Shown here one piece after another: positions 8,940-16,709 of a stretch of 64,000 nucleotides of DNA. How positions within the stretch are numbered: position 1 is the first letter of the stretch; each line of letters opens with the position of its first letter. This DNA is from Humibacillus sp. DSM 29435 (GTDB taxonomy: Bacteria > Actinomycetota > Actinomycetes > Actinomycetales > Dermatophilaceae), in contig NZ_MAST01000010.1 of NCBI RefSeq assembly GCF_001758225.1, positions 50,647-114,646 on the forward strand. Reading direction: 5' to 3'. A program made the position numbers and the translations under genes. Below the pieces are notes generated by a model. The model made no database searches. It saw nothing but the letters and a program-made list of their open reading frames with translations, and was not told the origin of the DNA.

Positions 8940-10880
8940 TCACGCCGTGGGCGTGTCGCGGCTGTCAGGTGCATCGCCGGTGGCTCCGGTGATGCCGGCG
9001 GTCGACTCGATGACCGGCTTCATCTTCTTCGACAACGCCTCGAAGAACATCGAGAGCGGGAACTCGTCGGGCAGCACGGCATCCGTCAGACCCTTGGGCG
9101 GGCCGTCGAGCGGCAGCGCGGTGCGGTCACCGGCGGCGTTGCGCGCCCAGGCCGAGCTCGGGTGCGGCGTCACGGCGGAGGCGACGAGGTCGTAGGCGGC
9201 GAGCCAGTGCGCAGCCTTGGGCCGGTCGATCGAGCGCCAGTAGAGGTCTTCGATGGCGCGGCCGAGCTCGAGCACCGGCTCGGTGACGGCATCCCACTCG
9301 ATGGTGAGGCGGTTATCGGTCCAGTGCAGCACGCCCTTCTGGTGCAACCACGCGAAGAGCAGCTGGCCCCCGAGGCCGTCGTAGTTGCGCACCCGCGAGC
9401 CGGTGATCGAGAAGCGGAAGATGCGGTCGAAGAGCACCGCGTACTGCACCATCCGCGCGTAGGGGTGCCCCTGCTTCTCGAGCGCCACCGACTCACGGAA
9501 CGCGGTGAGGTCGCAGCGCAGCTCTTCGAGCGCGTAGAGGAAGAACGGCATCCGCTGCTTGACCATGAAGGGGTCGAAGGGCAGGTCGCCGTGCATGTGG
9601 GTGCGGTCGTGGATGAGATCCCACATGACGAAGGTGCGCTCGGCGAGCTGCTGGTCGGCAACGAGGCGAGCGGCATCCGGCGGCAGAGGCAGCCGGGTGA
9701 CGGATGCCGCTTCGCTGACGACGCGACGGAACCGGGCCGCCTCGCGGTCGGCGAAGATACCGCCCCAGGTGAAGGCGGGCACCTCGCGCATCGCGACCGT
9801 CTCGGGGAACAGCACGGCCGAGTTCGTGTCGTAACCGGGCGTGAAGTCGAGGAAGCGGATCGGCAGGAAGAGCGTGTTCGAGTAGTCGCCCGCCTCGAGC
9901 TCGGCGACGAAGTCGGGCCAGATCACCTGCAGCAGAACGGCTTCGACGTTGCGGTCGGGGTTGCCGTTCTGGGTGTACATCGGAAAGACGACGAGGTGCG
10001 GCAGCCCGTCGACCCGATTGCTCGCCGGGGCGAACGCGGTGAGGGCGTCGAGAAAGTCGGGCACCTCGAAGCCGCCATCGGCCCACCGGGTGAAGTCCTT
10101 GACGAGCGCCTCGAGGTAGTCGGCGTCGTGGGGCAGCAGCGGCGCCAGGCCGTGGATGCCGTTCGTGATCTCGCCGACGAGCCGGGTGGCGTGCTCGTGC
10201 GTGTGAGGGTCGGGCACCGAGCCGTTGGCGGCCTGCAGCGGTCGCAGCTCGGTCACCGCGGTCTTGAGGCTCTGCCAGGCGGGCTCGGCCACGAGCGGGT
10301 GCGGCTCGTCAGCGAAGTGGGTGTCGGCGGGCGGCGCCACGAACGACACGGCGTTGGCGAGCAGCTCGGCGAACGAGTCGTCGGCGTTCTTCGCCGTACC
10401 GGGCTCAACGGCCAGCACGGCGACGTGGCGGTCATCGAGGCGGCTGGTGGCCGCCACGGCGACACCGTCGGCGCGCAGTAGGGCGACGGCCGGGGCCTCG
10501 ACGGCCAAGGCGGCGGTGGCCATGAGGGCGCCCGGTTCGACGCGGGCCAGCAGGTCGAGGGCACCGGCTCCGAGCCGAGGGGGGGCCGCCTCGACGGTCC
10601 CCTTGGGGGCGCCCGTGGCGGCCGTCAGGTGCAGCCCGTTCGGTGCGCCCTGCGCTCCGAGAGCGATGACACCAGCGCGCGGCCGCAGGTCGGCCAGCAC
10701 ACGGTCGAGGTCGCCCAGCTGGGCCAGCACCACCACGTCGGCCAGGTTCGGCGACGCGACCACGGGGAGGCCGCGGTCGGCCAGCATGGTGGTGACACTC
10801 GCGTCGCCGTCGAGCACGTGGACGGAAGGAAAAATAGTCATGCCTGGCACCCTCGGAAGAAGATTCTGTTGCGTGGTCAC
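8940..10880 (-). CDS. DUF6421 family protein
   Basis: A 646-residue cytosolic protein that I recognise as the actinobacterial DUF6421 family, of no established function. Residues 1-190 are a variable alpha/beta region; the conserved part starts near residue 200. Notable motifs are HTHEH at 226-230, the block HLVVFPMYTQNGN, FLDFTPGYDTNSAVLFPETVA, WGGIFADREA, and IHDRTHMHGDLPFDP, with His424, His428 and His430. The His-rich motifs look like metal ligands, which is inference. Two starts are possible: the GTG at 10880 after AGGA, or the ATG at 10841. It heads a gene set with an SDR and a threonine aldolase-family enzyme, suggesting action on an amino-acid-like substrate. Confidence 0.72.
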   Translation of the reverse strand: MTTQQNLLPRVPGMTIFPSVHVLDGDASVTTMLADRGLPVVASPNLADVVVLAQLGDLDRVLADLRPRAGVIALGAQGAPNGLHLTAATGAPKGTVEAAPPRLGAGALDLLARVEPGALMATAALAVEAPAVALLRADGVAVAATSRLDDRHVAVLAVEPGTAKNADDSFAELLANAVSFVAPPADTHFADEPHPLVAEPAWQSLKTAVTELRPLQAANGSVPDPHTHEHATRLVGEITNGIHGLAPLLPHDADYLEALVKDFTRWADGGFEVPDFLDALTAFAPASNRVDGLPHLVVFPMYTQNGNPDRNVEAVLLQVIWPDFVAELEAGDYSNTLFLPIRFLDFTPGYDTNSAVLFPETVAMREVPAFTWGGIFADREAARFRRVVSEAASVTRLPLPPDAARLVADQQLAERTFVMWDLIHDRTHMHGDLPFDPFMVKQRMPFFLYALEELRCDLTAFRESVALEKQGHPYARMVQYAVLFDRIFRFSITGSRVRNYDGLGGQLLFAWLHQKGVLHWTDNRLTIEWDAVTEPVLELGRAIEDLYWRSIDRPKAAHWLAAYDLVASAVTPHPSSAWARNAAGDRTALPLDGPPKGLTDAVLPDEFPLSMFFEALSKKMKPVIESTAGITGATGDAPDSRDTPTA

Positions 10881-10898
10881 ACCAATCCTACAGAATCT
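10861..10898. promoter_or_regulatory. Inverted repeat at the start of the DUF6421 gene
   Basis: AGATTCTGT at 10861-10869 is repeated exactly in inverted form, ACAGAATCT, at 10890-10898, with 20 bases between. The dyad straddles the GTG at 10880 and would lie just upstream of the alternative ATG start. The arms are AT-richer than the surroundings, as expected for an operator. No cognate regulator is next to it. Confidence 0.35.
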
Positions 10899-10940
10899 GC
10901 GTCAAGAAGCCGAATGGACAGCACATACTGCGGCACGCGA

Positions 10941-10982
10941 GAAGGGCGACCGCTCCGTCCCCTGAGGAAGCGATCGCCCTTC
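10941..10982 (-). terminator. Stem-loop terminator of the WXG100 operon
   Basis: GAAGGGCGACCGCT (10941-10954) pairs with AGCGATCGCCCTTC (10969-10982): 14-base arms with a single wobble, and a 14-base loop. It lies about 60 bases after the stop of the second WXG100 gene. There is no U-run, which is common for actinobacterial terminators. Confidence 0.7.
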
Positions 10983-11039
10983 GTTCGTGTGGACCCCTGC
11001 CCGGGCCGGTCGGCAGCCCCCCTCAGGCCGCCACCGAAC

Positions 11040-11315
11040 TCACTTGCTCGAGGTCTGCTTCTGCGACTCCGCGTTGGTCTTGCACTTCTTGCCCATCGCG
11101 TCGAGCTTGTCACCGGCGGCCGATACAACCTGCCGGTGGCCGTGCCAGTCGCTCTGGAACTGCTCGGAGTCGGTGCCGCCCCAGTTGCTCTTGATCGAGT
11201 TGACGGCGCCGTTGACCGCCTCGACGATGCCGTCGAGCTCGCCCTTGTAGCCGATCAACTTGTCGCCGGACGACGAAACGGCGTCGGCGTTCATGCCCTT
11301 CTTGTAAACAGCCAT
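11040..11315 (-). CDS. WXG100-family ESX protein
   Basis: A 91-residue helix-turn-helix-hairpin protein of WXG100 size with the WGG form of the WXG turn (SNWGGTDSEQF, residues 45-55), flanked by two predicted amphipathic helices. WXG100 proteins are secreted as dimers by type VII systems driven by an EccC/EssC ATPase. The N terminus (YKKG followed by acidic and Ala residues) resembles that of the large WXG100-fused protein at 49.6-51.1 kb. It is the second gene of a two-gene operon; the start follows an AAGGGA ribosome binding site. There is no C-terminal YxxxD export signal; the partner gene may supply the recognition surface. Confidence 0.88.
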   Translation of the reverse strand: MAVYKKGMNADAVSSSGDKLIGYKGELDGIVEAVNGAVNSIKSNWGGTDSEQFQSDWHGHRQVVSAAGDKLDAMGKKCKTNAESQKQTSSK

Positions 11316-11391
11316 GGTTCAGATCCCTTCAGAAGCGTTCAGTGTCAGTGGTGGTGAGCGACGTTCAGTGCAGGTTCGCAGTCCGTCTCAG

Positions 11392-11455
11392 ATCGATCGC
11401 TGCCGCAATGCTCAATCGATCGCTGCCGCAATGCTCAATCGATCGCTGCCGCAAT
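11392..11455. repeat. 23-bp tandem repeat between the two WXG100 genes
   Basis: The unit begins ATCGATCGCTGCCGCAATG and is 23 bases long. Two full copies lie at 11392-11414 and 11415-11437; a third partial copy (18 bases) starts at 11438 and runs into the stop codon of the upstream gene. The copies are identical, which points to recent slippage. The unit carries the palindrome ATCGAT. Confidence 0.9.
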
Positions 11456-11730
11456 CAGTACTGCGACGACGTGGACCGCTGCTGCGAGACCTCGCGGTCG
11501 ATCGTCGACTTCATGTCGGTGAGCAGCTTCTGCGCCTTCTGCAGCTCGGGACGGTGCGTGCCGGTCCACTCCTGCTCGAACTGCTTCGAGTCGTCACCCT
11601 GCCAGTTCGCCTTCAGCGACTCGACCTCACTGTCGACCTTGCTGATGAGCTTCTGGATCGCCTCGGCCTGGTGCTGTAGCACGTTGCCTTGCGCGTTGAC
11701 CTCATCGTCGTTCATTCCGAGCCAAGCCAT
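11455..11730 (-). CDS. WXG100-family ESX protein, first gene of the operon
   Basis: A 91-residue WXG100 protein with WQG as its turn motif (KANWQGDDSKQFEQEW, near residues 43-58) between two long amphipathic helices. The start has an AAGGAG ribosome binding site seven bases upstream. With the second WXG100 protein it probably forms an ESAT-6/CFP-10-like heterodimer; pairing is inferred from adjacency. The only secretion ATPase in the window is EccC at 26.7-31.1 kb, whose operon shares this operon's promoter design. The final residues (SSQY) are the kind of flexible tail that docks on EccC. Confidence 0.88.
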   Translation of the reverse strand: MAWLGMNDDEVNAQGNVLQHQAEAIQKLISKVDSEVESLKANWQGDDSKQFEQEWTGTHRPELQKAQKLLTDMKSTIDREVSQQRSTSSQY

Positions 11731-11814
11731 GTCGTTCTCCTTCTCGTGCGTCCCCCGACTGTTCGGGATGATCTCCGGACCAGCCGAAGTTGGCCGTCCC
11801 TTGCAACACTGACG

Positions 11815-11861
11815 AACTTAGGCGAGCCCGCACGAGGTGTCGATGGGGAGCACTCCCCATC
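11815..11861 (-). promoter_or_regulatory. WXG100 operon promoter with palindromic operator
   Basis: A perfect palindrome lies at 11842-11861: GATGGGGAG and CTCCCCATC with a two-base centre. On the minus strand it is followed by ATCGAC (11844-11839), an 18-base spacer, and a -10-like TAAGTT (11820-11815). The start codon is about 78 bases beyond the predicted start point. The same palindrome core, the same ATCGAC and exactly the same 18-base spacing recur before the large ESX operon (51820-51870). Conservation at two sites supports function; the binding protein is unknown. Confidence 0.72.
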
Positions 11862-12020
11862 AACGTCCAATCTCGGGTTCGTCGGCCAAGGCGACCAACA
11901 GGCTGGGCGAAAGCCGTTGCGCACCAGTCTATTCCGCCGACCGAAGCGCGCCGCCTGGTTTTGCGCGCTTGACTCGACGGGCTACGATTGGAGGTCAATT
12001 CGATAGGGAGGACGACCTTC

Positions 12021-13172
12021 ATGGATCTGTTGACTCGTACCGAGCTCGAATCGCTCACGCAGCCGGGGCCAGACGGCCCACACGTCTCGCTCTTCATGCC
12101 GACCCACCGCTTCGGTGAGGGCATCGAGGCCGACAAGCTCAAGTGGAAGAACCTCGTCTCCGGGGTCGAAGACCTGCTGACGCAGCGGATGCGACGTCCG
12201 GACGTCGAGACACTGCTCGCCCCGGCCCGCGAGCTGCAGAACGACGCCATGGCCTGGCAGTACATGAGCGACGGGCTGGCCATGTTCCTTCGCCCGGACG
12301 GCCAATGCTCGTTCCGGGTGCCGGCTCCCATGCCGGAGCTGGCCACGGTGGGAAGCCGAACCGTGATGGGGCCCTTGCTTCGTCTCTTCGCCGGCGATGA
12401 GCGTTTCCTGCTGCTGGCGCTCAGTCAGCGGGAGATCCGCCTCCTGGAGGGTAGCCGGAACACCGTGGAACAAGTTCAGCTCGGCGAGGTTCCCACCAGC
12501 CTGGCGGATGCCGTCGCCCCTCAGGAACCCCGTTCCGACACGATGGCCCGACCTGCGGCCGGCGCCGGTCGGGGCGGACCAGCGGTGTTCTACGGGCACG
12601 GCGCCGGCGACCGGCACCTCAAGAAGGACGAGGTGGTGCGTTTCCTTCGACAGGTCTCCACCGGGCTGCGCGACGTGCTGGCCGGTGAGACCGCCCCGAT
12701 GGTGCTGCTCGGGCTCGAACCACTGGTAGCGAGCTACCGAGAGGTCAACCGGTACGACCACCTCCTCGACGAAGCCGTCGTGCACAGCTCGGACCAGCTC
12801 TCGATCAAGCAGCTTCACGAGATGGCCTGGCCGCTGGTCGAGCGGCGCCTAAGAGACGATCGGGCCCTGGAGATCGAACGGTTCCGAAGCCTGCACGGCA
12901 CCGGGCGCGTGTCCAGTGACCTCAAGGATGTCGCCGAGGCGGCTGCCGAGGGACGGGTCGAGACGTTGTTCGTCAAGGCCGACCCGTGGTGCTGGGAGCA
13001 GGTCGCCGGCAACGAACCGGCGATCGTGGAGCTCGGGGCCGACGAGCGGTACGCCGAGTTCGACCAGGTCGACGCGGCCGCTGTGGCGACCCTGAACAAG
13101 GGCGGCCGGGTCTATGCGACCTCGGAGACGGTCGATCCCGAGAGCCAGGTCGCGGCCATCTTCCGCTACTGA
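12021..13172 (+). CDS. Bacterial eRF1/Pelota-like (baeRF) family protein
   Basis: A 383-residue soluble protein. The start at 12021 follows an AGGGAGG ribosome binding site. The layout fits the bacterial archaeo-eukaryotic release-factor-like (baeRF) families: an N-terminal helix-strand unit with VSLFMPTHR, the FLRPDGQCSFRVP strand pair, FLLLALSQREIRLLEGS, a central VFYGHGAGDRHLKKDEVVRFL, and a C-terminal L7Ae-like domain with RVETLFVKADPW and ATLNKGGRVYATS. Such proteins are predicted to act on ribosomes or as rescue or hibernation factors; direct proof is lacking. Subfamily assignment is uncertain. It stands alone and converges on the catabolic operon. Confidence 0.7.
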   Translation: MDLLTRTELESLTQPGPDGPHVSLFMPTHRFGEGIEADKLKWKNLVSGVEDLLTQRMRRPDVETLLAPARELQNDAMAWQYMSDGLAMFLRPDGQCSFRVPAPMPELATVGSRTVMGPLLRLFAGDERFLLLALSQREIRLLEGSRNTVEQVQLGEVPTSLADAVAPQEPRSDTMARPAAGAGRGGPAVFYGHGAGDRHLKKDEVVRFLRQVSTGLRDVLAGETAPMVLLGLEPLVASYREVNRYDHLLDEAVVHSSDQLSIKQLHEMAWPLVERRLRDDRALEIERFRSLHGTGRVSSDLKDVAEAAAEGRVETLFVKADPWCWEQVAGNEPAIVELGADERYAEFDQVDAAAVATLNKGGRVYATSETVDPESQVAAIFRY

Positions 13173-13254
13173 CCGACCGCCGTAGCCACCACGCACCGGG
13201 TGGGCCGCCCTGTCAGGCGGGCGCAGTCAAGTGGCCGTCTACCCCCTCACCCGC

Positions 13255-13320
13255 AACACACCGAGTAGGCGTCAACGTGGGCAGGCGTAACTGCAGGGTT
13301 TGTCGATTACTCGGTGTGTT
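13255..13320. repeat. REP-like inverted repeat between convergent genes
   Basis: AACACACCGAGTA (13255-13267) and its exact inverse TACTCGGTGTGTT (13308-13320) flank a 40-base loop. The same arms recur at 26514-26579, also between convergent genes. It may work as a bidirectional terminator; the shared sequence suggests a dispersed repeat family. Confidence 0.75.
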
Positions 13321-13335
13321 GGACGGGCGGGTGGG

Positions 13336-14172
13336 TCAGGCGGGCGGGGTGTACCGGCCGTCGATGGCGGTCCAGCCGCCGTCGACGAACAGCTGGCTGC
13401 CGGTGACGAAGCTCGACGCGTCGGACGCGAGGTACACCACCGCCCCGGCGAGCTCTTCGGCGTGCGACCACCGGCCGAGGGCGCTCTTGCTCGCGTAGGC
13501 CTCCGACCACTCCGGTACCGCCCGGATCTGCGCGGTCAGCGGGGTGTCGACGACGCCGGGAGCGATCGCGTTGACGCGCACGCCGGAGGGCCCGAGCTCG
13601 GCGGCCGCCGTGCGCAGCAGCTGCACCAGGCCCGCCTTGGTCGCGGCGTACACGCCCTGTCCCGGTTCGACCGTGACGGCGCGGATCGAGCTGAAGCCGA
13701 TGATGCTGCCCCGCCCGCGCTCGGCCATGCCCGCCCCGAACGCGCGCACCAGATCGAACGAGGCCCGCAGGTTGAGCGCGACCACCCGGTCGAACTCCTC
13801 CCCCGAGTAGTCGAGCAGCCGCTTGCGCACGTTGGTCGCGGCGGTGAAGACAAGCACGTCGACCCCTCGGTCACCGCCCAGTTCGCTTGCGGCCCGCGAA
13901 ACTGCCGCCGCGTCAAGCACATCCAGCTCATAAGCGCTGATCCCGCCGCCCATGGCCATCGTCTCCTGCGCGGCACTCATGTCACGGTCGGCGCACACCA
14001 CCTCGGCCCCGTGTGCCGTCAGGGCCAGCGCGCTCTCGCGACCGATGCCGCTGCCGGCACCGACCACGACGGCCCGGCGGCCGTCGAGCCGGAACAACCT
14101 CGAGTAGTCGATGCGGGCCGGCATCGGCTCGTTCGAGCGCCCGTCACGCTGCCCGTCCATCTGCTCGGTCAT
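13336..14172 (-). CDS. SDR-family oxidoreductase, last gene of the catabolic operon
   Basis: A 278-residue classical short-chain dehydrogenase. Seen: GAGSGIG cofactor loop near residue 38, an acidic residue after the second strand (CADRD, NAD-preferring), LDVLD, the FTAATN strand, the serine of GFSSIRAV, YAATKAG with the catalytic Tyr and Lys, and the C-terminal VTGSQLFVDGGW. It starts three bases after the stop of the ALDH gene. Coupled to an ALDH, it would plausibly oxidise a hydroxy intermediate released by the upstream hydrolases; the substrate is inferred, not seen. Confidence 0.87.
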   Translation of the reverse strand: MTEQMDGQRDGRSNEPMPARIDYSRLFRLDGRRAVVVGAGSGIGRESALALTAHGAEVVCADRDMSAAQETMAMGGGISAYELDVLDAAAVSRAASELGGDRGVDVLVFTAATNVRKRLLDYSGEEFDRVVALNLRASFDLVRAFGAGMAERGRGSIIGFSSIRAVTVEPGQGVYAATKAGLVQLLRTAAAELGPSGVRVNAIAPGVVDTPLTAQIRAVPEWSEAYASKSALGRWSHAEELAGAVVYLASDASSFVTGSQLFVDGGWTAIDGRYTPPA

Positions 14173-14175
14173 GGT

Positions 14176-15636
14176 TCAGCCTTTCGTCGTCGGCCGGATG
14201 ACGGCCATCCGGGTCACGGTCAACTCTTCGATCGCGAACCGGGGGCCCTCTCGCCCCGAGCCTGAGTCCTTGACCCCGCCGTAAGGCATGACGTCGGAAC
14301 GGAACCCGGGAACCTCGTTGACGATCACCCCGCCCACCTCGATGCTGTCGACCGCCTCGAAGGCCGTTGCCAAGGATGCCGTGAACACGCTGGCGTGCAG
14401 CCCGTACCGCGAGTGGTTCACCACCTCGAACGCCGTCTCCAGGTCGGGCACCGAGCGCACCGCCACCACAGGGCCGAAGATCTCCTCGTCCCACGCGGCG
14501 ACGCCGTCGGGCACGTCGAGCAGCACGGTCGGCTCGATCGCACCCCCGACCCGCTTGCCGCCGGCCACCAGCCTGGCACCTGCGCCCACCGCTTGCGCCA
14601 CCCACTCCAGCACCCGCCCCGTCGACCGTTCGTCGATGAGAGCCGATACCCGGGTGGTCTCCTCGCGCGGGTCTCCCACGGCAACACGGCCCATCCGGCC
14701 GGCCAAGAGCGTCAGAAAGTCCTCGCGCACGGCCTCAACCACCACGACCCGTTGCACGCTGATGCAGGCCTGCCCTGACGCGTAGTAGCCGCCCCGCACC
14801 ACGGCATCCGCCGCGGCCTCGAGGTCGGCGTCGGCGGCCACCACGAGCGCGGCGTTGGAGCCCAGCTCGAGCAGCACCTTCGTCGGCGCGGCATCCCGGG
14901 CGATCTGGTGCCCCACGGCCGCCGACCCCGTGAACGACACCGCACCCACCCGGCGGTCGGTGGTCAGAGCCACCCCGACCTCAGGGCCACCGGTCACCAG
15001 CTGCAGCGCGGCTCGGGGTGCCCCCGCCTCGTGCAGGGCCTCGCGCACCAGGTGCACGAGCCACAGCGTCGCCAGTGGGGTCTGCGGGGCCGGCTTGATC
15101 ACCACTGGGCAGCCCGCCGCGAGCGCCGGCGCGATCTTGTGCGCGGCGAGCAGCACCGGGTAGTTGAAGCCCGCGATGCCCACGACCACTCCGATGGGCT
15201 TGCGCACCCAGAAGCCGAGCAGCCCCTCGCCCGAGGGCAACAGGTCGAGCGGCACCGTCTCGCCGTGCAGTCGTGCAACCTCCTCGGCCGCGGTCTGCAA
15301 CGTCAACAGAGTGCGGTCCACCTCGATCCGGCAGTCGACCAGCGGCTTGCCGGTCTCGGCCACGAGCAACCGCTCGAAGTCGCCCCGTCGCAGGGCGATC
15401 GCATCGTGGGCCGTCTGCAAGGCCCGGCGTCGCACGTGCGACGCCAGCCCGGCCACCTCTCTGCGCACCGCCAGAGCCTCGTCGAGGGCGAGGCGGGCCA
15501 GGTCTGCGTCTCCTACCGGGGCAGTCGCGACGAGCGACCCGTCGTAGGGAAAGCAAATATCAACCGTCGTCGGCACGGGCTGCCAGTCGTCACCGATCGG
15601 GAGTCCGTCGGGAAAGTCCATCGTGAGCTCACTCAT
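14176..15636 (-). CDS. Aldehyde dehydrogenase family protein
   Basis: A 486-residue NAD(P)-dependent aldehyde dehydrogenase. Seen: the cofactor-binding FNYPVLLAAHKIAPALAAG segment, SFTGSAAVGHQIA, the catalytic glutamate in LLELGSNAALVV, the nucleophilic cysteine in SGQACISVQRV, and EEIFGPVVAV. It would oxidise a semialdehyde or aldehyde to the acid in the cytosol. The ATG at 15636 lies eight bases after the P1 peptidase stop. The AGAGGG sequence is rather far upstream, so coupling may help initiation. Confidence 0.88.
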   Translation of the reverse strand: MSELTMDFPDGLPIGDDWQPVPTTVDICFPYDGSLVATAPVGDADLARLALDEALAVRREVAGLASHVRRRALQTAHDAIALRRGDFERLLVAETGKPLVDCRIEVDRTLLTLQTAAEEVARLHGETVPLDLLPSGEGLLGFWVRKPIGVVVGIAGFNYPVLLAAHKIAPALAAGCPVVIKPAPQTPLATLWLVHLVREALHEAGAPRAALQLVTGGPEVGVALTTDRRVGAVSFTGSAAVGHQIARDAAPTKVLLELGSNAALVVAADADLEAAADAVVRGGYYASGQACISVQRVVVVEAVREDFLTLLAGRMGRVAVGDPREETTRVSALIDERSTGRVLEWVAQAVGAGARLVAGGKRVGGAIEPTVLLDVPDGVAAWDEEIFGPVVAVRSVPDLETAFEVVNHSRYGLHASVFTASLATAFEAVDSIEVGGVIVNEVPGFRSDVMPYGGVKDSGSGREGPRFAIEELTVTRMAVIRPTTKG

Positions 15637-15644
15637 CGCTCTGG

Positions 15645-16709
15645 TCACCCTCTCGTCGTCGCGCCGGTGAAGGCCGACGGGAACGCATCGCGGTACGACC
15701 GCCACGTGCCCGCCGGCGACGAGGTCGTCTCGGCGCTCAGCATCGCGTGCCCGATCGAGCGGGTGAAGCAGTCACTCGCCGCCTCGAGCAGGGCGTGGAA
15801 CGCTGCCGGGTCGGGTGCCTCCCGCTCACCCGTGGCCAGGGTGAAGACCGTGTCGCCGTCGAACATCGTGTGTACGGGCCGGATGCCGCGCGCCATACCG
15901 TCGTGGGCGATGCCCGAGACCTTGGCGCACTGCGCCTTGGTCAGCGTGAGGTCGGTCGCGACGACCCCGAGCGTCGTCGCCATCCCGTATCTCGCCCCGC
16001 CGCCGGTGGCGAGGTCGGCGGCGCGCTGACGGGCGGCCTGCAGGTCTGCTGCATGGGGCGCGGCGAGCGCGGGGAACTCTCCGGGGAGGCCGAGGCGCAC
16101 GGCGTACAGCTCACCCGTCGAGGGGTCGACACACGACCCGAGAGCGTTGACGACGACCAGTGCCGCCACCGTCGTGCCGTCATCGAGCACGGCACTGGCC
16201 GAACCCACCCCGCCCTTCAACCCGCCGGCAACCGTGCCGGTTCCCGCTCCGACCGAGCCCATCACGACGGGGCCGGATGCCGCTGCGTCGTAGGCGCGCT
16301 CGCCAAACTCGGGCCCCGGATGCGTGGCGAAGTCGCCGCCCCTACCCAGGTCGAACACGACGGCGCCCGGCACGATGGGCACCACCTCACCGGGGGCGCC
16401 CATCGGCAGGCCCACCCCGTTGTCGAACAGGCGCCCCATGACGCCGTCGACGGAGCCGAGCCCGAACGCGCTGCCGCCCGAGAGTACGACCGCGTGCACC
16501 CGGTCGACCATGTTGCGCGGGTCGAGCAGGTCGGTGTCACGGGTTCCCGGGCCGCCACCTCGCACGTCCACACCGGCGACTGCCCCGCCGGGCGGTGACA
16601 GCACGACCGTGGTTCCGGTGAGCCAGCCGTCACCACGACGGCCCGCGTGCCCCACCCGCAGACCGGCCACGTCTGTGAGGCTGTTGGTCTGGCCCTGCCG
16701 TGTCGTCAT
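15645..16709 (-). CDS. P1-family (DmpA/NylC-type) N-terminal nucleophile aminopeptidase/amidase
   Basis: A 354-residue protein of MEROPS family S58. Seen: LTDVAGLRVGHAG at the start, LSGGSAFGLGSVDGVM, the glycine-rich VGAGTGTVAGGLKGGVGSAS, and ATTLGVVATDL near residue 240. Family members self-cleave before the Ser or Thr of this last motif to expose an N-terminal nucleophile; here the scissile bond would be Ala-Thr. Known members hydrolyse N-terminal D- or beta-amino acids (DmpA, BapA) or nylon oligomers (NylC). The gene overlaps the ABC ATPase gene by four bases (ATGA), so it probably acts on the imported compound. Confidence 0.86.
   Translation of the reverse strand: MTTRQGQTNSLTDVAGLRVGHAGRRGDGWLTGTTVVLSPPGGAVAGVDVRGGGPGTRDTDLLDPRNMVDRVHAVVLSGGSAFGLGSVDGVMGRLFDNGVGLPMGAPGEVVPIVPGAVVFDLGRGGDFATHPGPEFGERAYDAAASGPVVMGSVGAGTGTVAGGLKGGVGSASAVLDDGTTVAALVVVNALGSCVDPSTGELYAVRLGLPGEFPALAAPHAADLQAARQRAADLATGGGARYGMATTLGVVATDLTLTKAQCAKVSGIAHDGMARGIRPVHTMFDGDTVFTLATGEREAPDPAAFHALLEAASDCFTRSIGHAMLSAETTSSPAGTWRSYRDAFPSAFTGATTRG

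Noticed and set aside
8829..10481. Long plus-strand frame (550 codons) opposite the DUF6421 gene
   Set aside because: Its Glu/Val/Arg/Gly-rich translation is the usual antisense shadow of a high-GC gene; the opposite strand has a recognised family and a ribosome binding site.
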